A stretch of DNA of 9,635 nucleotides from Trueperaceae bacterium (GTDB taxonomy: Bacteria; Deinococcota; Deinococci; Deinococcales; Trueperaceae). The notes under the pieces were generated by a model. It had not been told where the DNA came from. It made no database searches and saw nothing but the letters and a program-made list of their open reading frames with translations. Of this stretch, positions 1-6,588 are shown one piece after another (within the stretch, counting starts at the first letter, position 1; each line of letters starts with the position of its first letter). The DNA lies in the NCBI GenBank assembly GCA_007130445.1, contig SLSM01000081.1:1-9635 (forward strand). Direction: 5' to 3'. Both the position numbers and the translations under genes were made by a program.

Positions 1-1
1 G

Positions 2-373
2 CACACCGTCACGTTCGCGGACGGCACCGCTCCCGGCGATCTCCTGGCTCGCACCGTCCTGTACAAGGTCGGTCATCACGGCAGCCACAACGCGACGCTG
101 CGCGACGACGGCCTGGAGCGCATGACCAGCGACGAGCTCGTGGCGATGATCCCGGTGGACGAGGCCCAGGCGGGGCGGATGGGGCGCTCGGGCTGGAAGA
201 TGCCGTTCGAACCGCTCTACGAGCGGCTGGGGGAGAGGACCAAGGGCCGGATCCTGCGGAGCGACACGGGCCTGCCGGGGACCCGGCCCGTGCAGGTCGA
301 CGCGCAGACGTGGGACGCGTTCGCCGAGCGCGTCAGCGAACAGGAGGTGTGTGTGGCGTACGAGCTGCCGTGA
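2..373 (+). CDS. MBL-fold metallo-hydrolase, C-terminal part (5'-truncated by window edge)
   Basis: The reading frame is open from the first bases of the window and ends at TGA 371-373, giving 123 residues with no start inside the window. Residues 21-31 read YKVGHHGSHNA, the GHHGS/H block found near the C-terminus of ComEC-like and related metallo-beta-lactamase-fold hydrolases, where the histidines belong to the metal site. The following stretch (GLERMTSDELVAMIPVDE, then a KGR..RSD block) fits the C-terminal subdomain of this large group. The metal-binding HxHxDH motif would lie upstream, outside the window. The substrate cannot be deduced; members hydrolyse diverse ester or phosphodiester bonds. 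An ATG at 122 falls after the GHHGS block, so it is internal and not the start. A hairpin at 455-493 may end its transcript. The family is quite sure, the function is not. Confidence 0.85.
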   Translation, partial: HTVTFADGTAPGDLLARTVLYKVGHHGSHNATLRDDGLERMTSDELVAMIPVDEAQAGRMGRSGWKMPFEPLYERLGERTKGRILRSDTGLPGTRPVQVDAQTWDAFAERVSEQEVCVAYELP

Positions 374-454
374 GCGATCGGGTGATCGTCGAGACCACGT
401 CGGATCGGCCGGGCAGCGTCGCTTCCCGCGGCGGCGACTCGCTCACATCCCTCC

Positions 455-493
455 GCTGGCCACACCGCAGGTAGGACGGGCGGTGGGGCCAGC
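455..493 (+). terminator. Strong hairpin downstream of the MBL gene, possible terminator
   Basis: The arms 455-468 (GCTGGCCACACCGC) and 480-493 (GCGGTGGGGCCAGC) pair at 13 of 14 positions, with an A462/G486 mismatch and an 11-nt loop. It starts 82 nt after the MBL stop and ends 33 nt before the -10 box of the next gene. There is no T-run, so it is not a textbook intrinsic terminator, but GC-rich bacteria often use hairpins without one. It could instead be a protein-binding or mRNA structure. Confidence 0.45.
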
Positions 494-526
494 CGACGCG
501 GACGCCCGCGGCCGTCATCGGGGTGC

Positions 527-537
527 TAGCGTCACGC
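527..537 (+). promoter_or_regulatory. Leaderless-type -10 box of the esterase gene
   Basis: TAGCGT at 527-532 fits TANNNT and lies 5 nt before ATG 538. No Shine-Dalgarno precedes that ATG. This is the layout of leaderless transcripts known in Deinococcus and actinomycetes, and it favours ATG 538 over the in-frame GTG 523, which would sit upstream of the -10. No good -35 is visible. Confidence 0.55.
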
Positions 538-1602
538 ATGACCGGGCCACACGATCGAGGTGCGCCAGGACCCGATCCTCGCGCTCCAGCAGAACCCGAC
601 GTGCTGGCGTGGGACGACGGAACTCGAATCGAACACGCGACGGCGTGGCCTGCCCGAGGCGCCGCGTGGCGGTCGGCCATCGTCGGTGGCCTCTACGGCG
701 GCCTGCCGGAGCCACCGACGACGCTGACGTGCACGCTGCGCAGCGTGTCACGCGTCGCGCGCCTGCCGGGGGAGCCCCTGCTGGAGGTCTTCCGGATCGT
801 GAGCGAAGGGGGAGAGGTCGCCGTACCGCTGGCGCTGCGCGTTCTCCGGCCGCTCACCGATCACCCCGTTCCGGTCGTGCTGCACGGTGACGCCTGCTGG
901 TGGCCGCCAGCGGAGTCCACGGTCCACGCCGCGCTCGACGCCGGTGTGGCCGTGGCGCGCTTCGATCGCACCGACGTGGCCGACGACCCCGCCGCCGCGG
1001 CGTCGACGGTCGCCGACCGACGCTCCGGACCGCTCTACGACGCGTACCCGGCGGCCCGATTCGGTGCGATCGCCGCCTGGGCATGGGCGTACCACCGCTG
1101 TGTCGACCTGATCGTGCGTCACCCGGCGCTGGACGCTGCACGGGTCGCCGTCACGGGCTTCTCGCGGGGTGCCAAGACCACGCTGCTGGCAGGGGCAACG
1201 GACGAGCGCATCGCGGTCACGCACGACCACGCCTCGGGCGCTGGGGGTGGGTCCCTCGCGCGCGTCGTCGGAGAGGGCGGGGAGACGCTGGCGGAGGTGG
1301 TCGCGCGCTTCCCTGCCTGGTTCGGGCCCGACGCGTCGGCGATCGTAGGTGATCCACGTTGCATGCCGTTCGATCAGCATGTGCTCCTCGCCCTGATCGC
1401 GCCGCGCCGCTTGCTGATGACGTACGCGGCGGACGATGCCTGGTCGAACCCGGCCGGCGCGAGGTGCGCGGCGGAGGCAGCGCGCGCCGTGTATCGACTC
1501 CTCGGCGACGAGCGTGGGCTCGAGTTCAGGCTGCGGCCGGGTGGGCACGAACACACCGCTGCCGATTGGTCGACCTTGTTGGGCGTTGTGACCGGGTCGT
1601 GA
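538..1602 (+). CDS. CE15 / acetyl-xylan-esterase-like alpha/beta hydrolase
   Basis: A 354-residue serine hydrolase counted from ATG 538. The N-terminal part has the WxxRxAxWR..I....YGGLPEPP segment typical of bacterial glucuronoyl-esterase-like (CE15) and acetyl-xylan-esterase-like proteins. The nucleophile elbow is VTGFSRGAKTTLLAGATDERI, with Ser at residue 209 followed by Arg and Lys as in the SRxGK motif; the usual Gly is Ala here. Later FDQHVLLALIAPRRLLMTYAADDAWSNP carries the acidic region, and GGHEHTAADW near the C-terminus supplies the catalytic His. Known members remove ester groups from carbohydrates, often plant xylan. No signal peptide is visible, so it probably acts in the cytoplasm on small imported esters. 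The start is set by the leaderless -10 box. The gene stands alone between two promoters. Fold and family are confident; the substrate is unknown. Confidence 0.8.
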   Translation: MTGPHDRGAPGPDPRAPAEPDVLAWDDGTRIEHATAWPARGAAWRSAIVGGLYGGLPEPPTTLTCTLRSVSRVARLPGEPLLEVFRIVSEGGEVAVPLALRVLRPLTDHPVPVVLHGDACWWPPAESTVHAALDAGVAVARFDRTDVADDPAAAASTVADRRSGPLYDAYPAARFGAIAAWAWAYHRCVDLIVRHPALDAARVAVTGFSRGAKTTLLAGATDERIAVTHDHASGAGGGSLARVVGEGGETLAEVVARFPAWFGPDASAIVGDPRCMPFDQHVLLALIAPRRLLMTYAADDAWSNPAGARCAAEAARAVYRLLGDERGLEFRLRPGGHEHTAADWSTLLGVVTGS

Positions 1603-1622
1603 TCGGTGCCTGCCTTGGCGCC

Positions 1623-1650
1623 ATGTCCGATATGACATATTATCGGACAT
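1623..1650. other. dif-like palindrome, candidate Xer recombination core site
   Basis: Perfect 10-bp arms ATGTCCGATA (1623-1632) and TATCGGACAT (1641-1650) flank TGACATAT. Read as 11-6-11, the site has an 11-bp left arm (1623-1633), a GACATA centre (1634-1639) and an 11-bp right arm starting TTAT (1640-1650), which is the size and layout of bacterial dif sites; TTAT next to the centre is also the usual start of a XerD arm. A second, offset palindrome ATATG-A-CATAT lies at 1630-1640. The site is strikingly AT-rich against its surroundings and lies 29 bp upstream of a Xer-type recombinase. It could instead be an operator. Confidence 0.55.
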
Positions 1651-1679
1651 ACCCCACACGACCGTGATAGCCTCCGATC
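1644..1679 (+). promoter_or_regulatory. Leaderless promoter of the tyrosine recombinase
   Basis: The -10 box TAGCCT (1668-1673) is 6 nt before ATG 1680. A plausible -35 CGGACA (1644-1649, four of six bases of TTGACA) is separated from it by 18 bp and lies inside the right arm of the palindrome. No Shine-Dalgarno precedes the ATG. A protein bound to the palindrome should block this promoter. Confidence 0.5.
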
Positions 1680-2741
1680 ATGCCGACCGATCTGGTCCTC
1701 CAGACGTCCTGGGCCAATCACGCGACGCGGAAACGCGAAGCCGTGAGGGCCTGCGCCGCGCGTGACGTCCCGACCCTCCTGTCGCTCCTCAACGCCTACC
1801 TGACTGCGCGCAGCCGCAAGCGCGCGCGCACCTCGGAGCGCACCCGCACCACCTACGAGCTCGGCGTGCGCACCTGGATCGAGTTCTGCTGGCCCGACTT
1901 GGACGGCTCACCCGACACGCCGCTGCTCCGGGCGACGCTCGACGACGTCGACCTGTTCGTCGCCACGCTGCAGAGCGAGCCGTCCGCCGCGACGCGGCAG
2001 CCGCTCGCGCCGTCGACGATCGCCACGTACGTGTCGGCGGTCCGCACGTTCTACCGCGCCCTGGTGTGGGCCGGGGCGCTGGCCGTCAACCCGGCCGACG
2101 AGGCGCAGGCCCCGGGCGATCCGCGGCCCGCTCACGAGCGGCGCCCGGCGGTGGACGCCGACGCGTACCGAGCGCTGTGCATGCGTCTGAGCGGTGAAAC
2201 GTCGTTACACAAGCGTGACCTTGTGATGATACGACTCTTCGGCGACGCGGGCCTGCGCGTGTCGGAAGTGGTCGACCTCGCCGTCGACGACGTCGATCTC
2301 GCTTCTGGGACGCTGTTCGTGCGTAACGGTAAGGGCGGCAGGAGCGCCACGCAGTTCTTGACGAAGCGCCTCGCGGAGGCGCTGGCGGCGTGGCTGACGA
2401 TCCGAGCCGCCCACGCGGCGCCCGGTGAGGCCGCGGTGCTCGTGAACGTCGGCGATCACGTGCAAGACGCCTATCTCGGTCGCGCCATGAGCGAACGCAC
2501 CGTGCGCCGGACGCTCAACGCCTACTACCGTGAGGCCGGTCTCCCCTTGCGCTTCTGCGGCACGCACACGCTGCGGCACACCGCCGGTACGCGCTACTAC
2601 CGCGCCACGCAGGACCTGCACCGCACGCGCGAGTTCATGCGCCACGCCAACATCGCCACGACCGCCATCTACGCCAAGATGGACCGAGCGATGGTGCTCG
2701 AGGGCGTGCGGCTGCTCGATGCCGAGGAGGACGAGGGATGA
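1680..2741 (+). CDS. Xer-type tyrosine recombinase
   Basis: A complete 353-residue site-specific recombinase. Residues about 32-140 form the SAM-like core-binding domain (TTYELGVRTWIEFC, then PSTIATYVSAVRTFYRALVWAG, ending NPAD). The catalytic domain has the full set: Arg193 in GLRVSEV, Lys218 in GKGGR, His296 and Arg299 in HTLRH, His322 in RHANIATT, and nucleophile Tyr331 in IYAKMDR. It should cut and rejoin DNA at a short palindromic site through a 3'-phosphotyrosine link. XerC/XerD are about 300 residues; this one is longer through an N-terminal extension of some 30 residues and an acidic tail. The start is ATG 1680, placed 6 nt after a TAGCCT -10 box. The dif-like palindrome directly upstream is its obvious candidate target. 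It could be the housekeeping chromosome-dimer recombinase or a domesticated integrase; no other phage or integron genes are present. Its ATGA end overlaps the next mini-ORF. Confidence 0.9.
   Translation: MPTDLVLQTSWANHATRKREAVRACAARDVPTLLSLLNAYLTARSRKRARTSERTRTTYELGVRTWIEFCWPDLDGSPDTPLLRATLDDVDLFVATLQSEPSAATRQPLAPSTIATYVSAVRTFYRALVWAGALAVNPADEAQAPGDPRPAHERRPAVDADAYRALCMRLSGETSLHKRDLVMIRLFGDAGLRVSEVVDLAVDDVDLASGTLFVRNGKGGRSATQFLTKRLAEALAAWLTIRAAHAAPGEAAVLVNVGDHVQDAYLGRAMSERTVRRTLNAYYREAGLPLRFCGTHTLRHTAGTRYYRATQDLHRTREFMRHANIATTAIYAKMDRAMVLEGVRLLDAEEDEG
2725..2737 (+). promoter_or_regulatory. Strong Shine-Dalgarno before the ATGA junction
   Basis: AGGAGG at 2725-2730 lies 7 nt before ATG 2738, an ideal site inside the end of the recombinase gene. 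The reading frame it serves is only eight codons long, so it probably feeds the antiporter through reinitiation. Confidence 0.6.
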
Positions 2742-2764
2742 CGATCGAGCGCCGCACGCCGTGA
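2738..2764 (+). CDS. Eight-codon mini-ORF bridging recombinase and antiporter
   Basis: ATG 2738 overlaps the recombinase stop (ATGA) and opens a frame encoding MTIERRTP. The frame ends at TGA 2762-2764, which overlaps the antiporter GTG start (GTGA 2761-2764). It has an ideally spaced AGGAGG. The peptide is too short to be a functional protein by appearance. The likely role is translational coupling by termination and reinitiation, or control of antiporter yield. It could also be a chance ATG that adds nothing. Confidence 0.35.
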   Translation: MTIERRTP

Positions 2765-3993
2765 GCGTCGCCACGTACGACGTCGTGGTGCTGGTCGTCG
2801 GCGTGGCGTTCCTCGTGGCGGGCGTCCTCCCACACGTGTTGCGGCGCAGCCCGCTGACCGCTCCCATGGCGCTCGTCGGGCTCGGCGCCCTCGTCGCCTG
2901 GCTGTGGCCCGGTGCGCCGCGTGTCGACCCCGTCGCCCAGGGCGTGATCGTGGAGCGGCTCGCGGAGGCCGCGGTGATCATCTCCCTCATGAGCGTCGGC
3001 CTCAAGCTCGATCGGCGCCTCGGTTGGCGGCGGTGGCGCAGCACGTGGCGCCTGCTCGCGATCACGATGCCGTTGTCGATCGCGGGCCTCGCTCTGGGCG
3101 GTGCGTGGTTGCTCGGCATCCCGCTGGCGGCGGCGGTGCTGCTCGGTGCCGTGCTCGCGCCCACCGACCCCGTGCTCGCCTCCGACGTCCAAGTCGGACC
3201 AGCCGGGACGGCAGACGACGAGGTGCGTTTCGCCCTCAGCAGCGAAGCGGGCCTCAACGACGGTTTGGCTTTCCCCTTCGTGAACCTCGCCATCGTGCTC
3301 GCGGCGACAGGCCTCGCCCTCGACGGACTCGGCGCCTGGTTCGCCGTCGACGTGCTGTGGAAGATCGGCGCCGGCACCGCGGTCGGGGTGGGCCTGGGTC
3401 GGGTCGTCGCATGGGTGGTGCTGCGCTTCACGGACCCCGACCACGTGCTCGATGGGTTCGTCGCGCTCGCGTTGACGTTCGTCACGTACGGGATCGCAGA
3501 GCTGGTCAACAGCTACGGGTTCATCGCCGTCTTCGTCGCGGCACTCGTCTTCCGGAACGCCGAACGCGACGCCGCGTACCACCGATCGCTCCACGAGTTC
3601 GCTGAGCAGACGGAGACGCTCCTGATGGCCGTCATGTTGGTCGGCGTGGGGGCCGCCGTCGTGCACGGTGTGCTCGCCCCGCTGACCGGCACGGCGGTCG
3701 TCCTCGGCGTGGGCTTCGTCGTGGCCATCCGCCCGCTCGCGGGACTCCTCGCGACGTCGGGCCTCGGCCTCGACCGAGCCCGACGTGGCATCGTCTCCGT
3801 GTTCGGCATTCGCGGCATCGGCACGTTCTACTACCTGGCCCACGCGCTGAACGAGGGCGCGTTCGACGAGGCGACCGCACGCACGTTGTGGGCGATCGCC
3901 GGACTCGTCGTCGTCGTGTCGGTCGTCATGCACGGCGCGACCGCGACCGCCGCGATGCGGCGTGCGGGTGGGTCGAACGGCGGCGAGTCGTAG
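2761..3993 (+). CDS. CPA1-type Na+(K+)/H+ antiporter, NhaP-like
   Basis: A 410-residue polytopic membrane protein, counted from GTG 2761. It is hydrophobic from residue 7 (VVVLVVGVAFLVAGVLPHVL) and has about 11-12 membrane spans. Family marks are LAPTDPVLASDVQVG (132-146), EVRFALSSEAGLNDGLAFPFV with the paired Asn166-Asp167 of the ion site, and VFGIRGIGTFYYLAHAL (347-363). The Asn-Asp pair is the CPA1 signature; CPA2 members usually have Asp-Asp. It should exchange cytoplasmic Na+ or K+ for external H+, serving pH and salt balance. There is no long C-terminal cytosolic domain as in many NhaP proteins. GTG 2761 is chosen because the frame upstream is recombinase shadow and because of the GTGA overlap with the mini-ORF. 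It is probably co-transcribed with the recombinase. Ion specificity cannot be read from the sequence. Confidence 0.87.
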   Translation: MSVATYDVVVLVVGVAFLVAGVLPHVLRRSPLTAPMALVGLGALVAWLWPGAPRVDPVAQGVIVERLAEAAVIISLMSVGLKLDRRLGWRRWRSTWRLLAITMPLSIAGLALGGAWLLGIPLAAAVLLGAVLAPTDPVLASDVQVGPAGTADDEVRFALSSEAGLNDGLAFPFVNLAIVLAATGLALDGLGAWFAVDVLWKIGAGTAVGVGLGRVVAWVVLRFTDPDHVLDGFVALALTFVTYGIAELVNSYGFIAVFVAALVFRNAERDAAYHRSLHEFAEQTETLLMAVMLVGVGAAVVHGVLAPLTGTAVVLGVGFVVAIRPLAGLLATSGLGLDRARRGIVSVFGIRGIGTFYYLAHALNEGAFDEATARTLWAIAGLVVVVSVVMHGATATAAMRRAGGSNGGES

Positions 3994-4093
3994 CGACGAA
4001 CGGTGCTGGGCCGGTGGAGCACGGATCAACGGTGTTCCTACCCGTGGGTTCGAGCCGCACCGCAGGCGGGTGCCCCCGTGCGACGATGGCCTC

Positions 4094-4102
4094 GGAGGCA
4101 CG
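4094..4102 (+). promoter_or_regulatory. Shine-Dalgarno of the 4103 reading frame
   Basis: GGAGG at 4094-4098 lies 4 nt before ATG 4103, slightly close but usable. It is the only clear ribosome binding site upstream of the SDR; the SDR GTG codons at 4182 and 4188 have none of comparable quality. Ribosomes may therefore load here first. Confidence 0.4.
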
Positions 4103-4195
4103 ATGACCGAGCACACCGACGCACGCGCCCACCGTCGAGCGCTTTCGAGCGCCGACTCGTGCTGGATCGCTCGCTCCCGCGGTGGCCGTGGCTGA
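4103..4195 (+). CDS. Possible 30-codon leader ORF before the SDR gene
   Basis: ATG 4103 follows GGAGG and opens a 30-residue frame (starts MTEHTDARAHRR, ends RSRGGRG). Its TGA at 4193-4195 lies just inside the SDR gene, beyond both candidate SDR GTG starts (4182, 4188). The peptide is Arg- and Ala-rich and resembles no known protein. Two readings fit. It may be a leader ORF that couples translation to the SDR. Or it may be the true N-terminus of the SDR, shifted out of frame by a mutation or sequencing error. It could equally be chance. Confidence 0.3.
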   Translation: MTEHTDARAHRRALSSADSCWIARSRGGRG

Positions 4196-4964
4196 CGCGG
4201 CGAGCGCGTGGGAGGCCCCGCGGTCGCGCCTCTCCGGCCGCGTCGCGATCGTCACCGGCGGCGCTCGGGGGATCGGACGTGCCGTGGTGCGGCGCTTCGC
4301 CCGAGAGGGGGCAACGGTGTACGCGGTCGATCGCGAGCAAGCCGAGCTCCAGGCGGTCGTCGGTCAGCTCATGGACGTTGGCTGCGACGTCCGCGCCAGC
4401 GTGCTCGACGTCACCGATGCCGACGCCGTCGAGGCGCTCGTCCAGCGAGTCGTGGCAGAGTCCGGCAAGGTCGACGTCCTCGCCAACATCGCTGGCATCA
4501 TCACGCTCGCGCCGCTCGATGACACGGACGTAGCGACGTTCGACCGCGTCCTCGCCGTCAACCTGCGGGGACCGTTCCTGACGATGCGCGCCGTCGTTCC
4601 CCACATGCGGCGCGCTGCCCGTGGCGCCATCCTCAACGTGTCGAGTCGTGCCGGCACGATCGGTTCGGCGCTGGAGGCGGCGTACTGCGCCTCCAAGTTC
4701 GGCCTCGAAGGACTCAGCCGCGCTGCGGCAAAGGACGTCGAGCGTGACGGCGTCGCCGTGAACACGGTGACGCCTGGGGTGCCCACCCGCACCGCCATGA
4801 GCGAAACGACCTACGACGCCGACGCGCGTGCGAGGTGGCAAGACCCCGACGTCATCACGCCCGCGTTCGTGCACCTGTCCCTGCAGACGCCGAGTGGGAT
4901 CCACGACCGCCACGTGAACGCCTGGGAGCTCTCCGAACGCCTCCGGAGCGAGCGGACCACGTGA
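4182..4964 (+). CDS. Short-chain dehydrogenase/reductase (SDR)
   Basis: A 260-residue classical SDR, an NAD(P)-dependent oxidoreductase of the Rossmann fold. From GTG 4182 the cofactor loop is TGGARGIG (25-32), with Asp50 at the end of the second strand, which favours NAD(H) over NADP(H). NIAG (102-105) replaces NNAG. The catalytic set is Asn127, Ser155, Tyr168 and Lys172 in the YCASK motif, followed by PG at 198-199. The C-terminus has TPSGIHDRHVNAWEL, in place of the usual SG.TG..xNVDGG ending. The start is unsure: GTG 4182 and GTG 4188 lack ribosome sites, while a frame with a site begins at 4103. Its stop overlaps the start of the amidohydrolase (GTGA 4961-4964), so the two are translated together and probably act on one substrate. 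That substrate cannot be inferred. Confidence 0.88.
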   Translation: MAVADAASAWEAPRSRLSGRVAIVTGGARGIGRAVVRRFAREGATVYAVDREQAELQAVVGQLMDVGCDVRASVLDVTDADAVEALVQRVVAESGKVDVLANIAGIITLAPLDDTDVATFDRVLAVNLRGPFLTMRAVVPHMRRAARGAILNVSSRAGTIGSALEAAYCASKFGLEGLSRAAAKDVERDGVAVNTVTPGVPTRTAMSETTYDADARARWQDPDVITPAFVHLSLQTPSGIHDRHVNAWELSERLRSERTT

Positions 4965-6433
4965 AGGCGCCTGAGACGGCCGACCTCACCCTGCTGCACG
5001 GTCTCGTGCTCACACTCGACGCAGCCGGGACGCGCCTGGAGGACGGCGGGATCGCCGTGCTCGACGATCGAATCGTGGCGGTCGCGTCCAGCGACGAGAT
5101 CCAGCGCCGCTTCGACGCCGCCGAGACGATCGACGCCTCTGGCCAGCTGATCATGCCCGGCCTCATCGACACCTATACGCACGCCGGGCACGGTCTCGTG
5201 CGGGGACTCTTCCATCCGGCGCACGGCTGGCCTGCAGGTCGGTTGTACTGGCGTGCCACGAGCCTGGACTGGTGGCGCGCCGAGGCGCGCCTCGCGGCGC
5301 TCGAGCGCACCCGCTGCGGGGTCACCAGCGCCGTGGTCATCGTCGGCAGTACGCCCGCACGCGTCGACGAACCGGACTACGCCCTCGCCGTCGCCCGGGC
5401 CCATGCGGACGCAGGCCTCCGCGTGACCGTGGGCGTCGGACCGCCAGATCCGCTGTTCCCGCACCTCGACGAGCCGTGGGAGGGTACGCGTTGGAACGGC
5501 GAGACGCCCGTATCGGTCCCGTTCGACTACGAAGCCGCTCTGAGCACGTCGATCGACGTGATCCGTGCGCTTCGGGAGCGACCGGACGCTCTCGCCAGCG
5601 CCTGCCTTGCGCCACCGTACCTGTTCGGTCGGCACGTCGCCCACAAGCTGCTACCGCGCCGCTTCCCGACCGCCGCCGACGCCGTGGCGATCGGGCGCGA
5701 AGCCGAGCGGATGCGGTCGCTGGCGGATGACCTCGGGGTGCTCATCCACACGCACATGTTCCGGGGTTCCGTCGCATACGCGCTCGAGTACCTCGGTGCT
5801 GACGTGACCGCGCGGGTCCTCGGTCCCGACGTCACGGTGGCGCACGCCAACGGGATGGCCGAGCCCGAGGTCGAGGCCCTCGGCGCGTCGGGCTGTGCGA
5901 TCGCGGCCGTACCGACCACGCACGAGAACCTCTGGTACGGCTTTGCGCCGATGGTCGAGCTCCAGCACGCGGGTGCGGTCGTGACTGTCAGTAGCGACGG
6001 CGCGGCGCCGTACCGCTCGCTCGATCTCTGGCGCGACCTCGGCAGCGCAACGTGGAACATGTGGCACCTTCATCGTGATCAGGCCGTGATGGCACCCGAG
6101 TCGGTCCTCCGCATGGTCACCAGCGATGCGGCGCGGGCCATCGGCGCAGCTGACCAGCTCGGCTCGCTGGAGGTCGGCAAGCTGGCCGACATCGTCACCA
6201 TCGACCTCGGTGCGCCACACTTCACACCGCTCACGTCACCGGAGTACCAGCTCGTCCACTTCGCGAACGGCGCCGACGTCGACACGGTGATCGTGGCCGG
6301 ACGGATCGTGAAGCGCGGCGCACATCTGCTGCGGCTCGACGCGGACGAGGTCCGGGCCGATGCTCGGCTCGAAGCCGACCGCGCCTTCGTCCGCTCCGGC
6401 GCAGACGGGATCGACGCCTACCGCTGGCGCTGA
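4961..6433 (+). CDS. Amidohydrolase-superfamily protein (cytosine deaminase/chlorohydrolase-like)
   Basis: A 490-residue metal-dependent hydrolase of the amidohydrolase superfamily. Residues about 1-66 and 400-460 form the composite beta domain; the rest is the TIM barrel. PGLIDTYTHAGHGLVRGLF (66-84) occupies the HxH position but reads Tyr72-Thr-His74, so the first metal His is missing. The other expected ligands are present: His263 in LIHTHMF, His295 in VAHANGMAEPEVEALG, and Asp346 in VSSDGAAPYRSLDLW. GSLEVGKLADIVTIDL (401-416) is the standard C-terminal segment. Relatives deaminate cytosine, adenosine derivatives or triazines, or remove chlorine. GTG 4961 is chosen for the 4-nt overlap with the SDR stop and because the upstream frame lies within the SDR gene. 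The pair suggests a catabolic operon. Without the first His the reaction may differ from the family norm. Superfamily certain, substrate unknown. Confidence 0.85.
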   Translation: MKAPETADLTLLHGLVLTLDAAGTRLEDGGIAVLDDRIVAVASSDEIQRRFDAAETIDASGQLIMPGLIDTYTHAGHGLVRGLFHPAHGWPAGRLYWRATSLDWWRAEARLAALERTRCGVTSAVVIVGSTPARVDEPDYALAVARAHADAGLRVTVGVGPPDPLFPHLDEPWEGTRWNGETPVSVPFDYEAALSTSIDVIRALRERPDALASACLAPPYLFGRHVAHKLLPRRFPTAADAVAIGREAERMRSLADDLGVLIHTHMFRGSVAYALEYLGADVTARVLGPDVTVAHANGMAEPEVEALGASGCAIAAVPTTHENLWYGFAPMVELQHAGAVVTVSSDGAAPYRSLDLWRDLGSATWNMWHLHRDQAVMAPESVLRMVTSDAARAIGAADQLGSLEVGKLADIVTIDLGAPHFTPLTSPEYQLVHFANGADVDTVIVAGRIVKRGAHLLRLDADEVRADARLEADRAFVRSGADGIDAYRWR

Positions 6434-6447
6434 CGCCGCCCGGCAGC

Positions 6448-6474
6448 GCGCCAGGCGATGCGCAGCATCGGCGC
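6448..6474. terminator. Hairpin between convergent genes, possible terminator
   Basis: CGATGC (6456-6461) and GCATCG (6465-6470) form a 6-bp stem with a 3-nt loop, starting 22 nt after the amidohydrolase stop. GCGCC (6448-6452) can pair with GGCGC (6470-6474) to extend it if the stem is rearranged around a bulge. No T-run follows. The 187-nt gap between the converging genes holds no coding sequence that I can support. Confidence 0.35.
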
Positions 6475-6588
6475 GGAGGAGGTCGACGCGGGCGAACTGC
6501 GACCAGCCGAGGTGCTACCCGTCGCTGCCCGCTTGCTCGGTCCACGTCGTGTACGCCGTCACGACCGCCCCTCGCCGCAGCGGGCGTC

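Noticed and set aside
1616..1623. TGGCGCCA palindrome next to the dif-like site
   Set aside because: Eight-base GC-rich palindromes are common here; it has no link to the 28-bp site beyond proximity.
748..1659. Minus-strand frame opposite the esterase, spanning the palindrome
   Set aside because: Arg-rich with no motif; the plus strand has a clear serine hydrolase.
4003..4022. GTGCT/AGCAC hairpin just after the antiporter stop as a terminator
   Set aside because: Only 5 bp with a 10-nt loop and no T-run; this is expected often by chance in such GC-rich DNA.
4047..4056. GGTTCGAGCC resembling a tRNA T-loop
   Set aside because: No matching T-stem, anticodon arm or acceptor stem could be built around it.
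2635..4116. Long minus-strand open frame (493 residues) opposite the antiporter
   Set aside because: It is rich in Arg, Asp, Glu and His with no recognizable motif, and it lies antisense to a clear membrane transporter. It is a GC-bias shadow.
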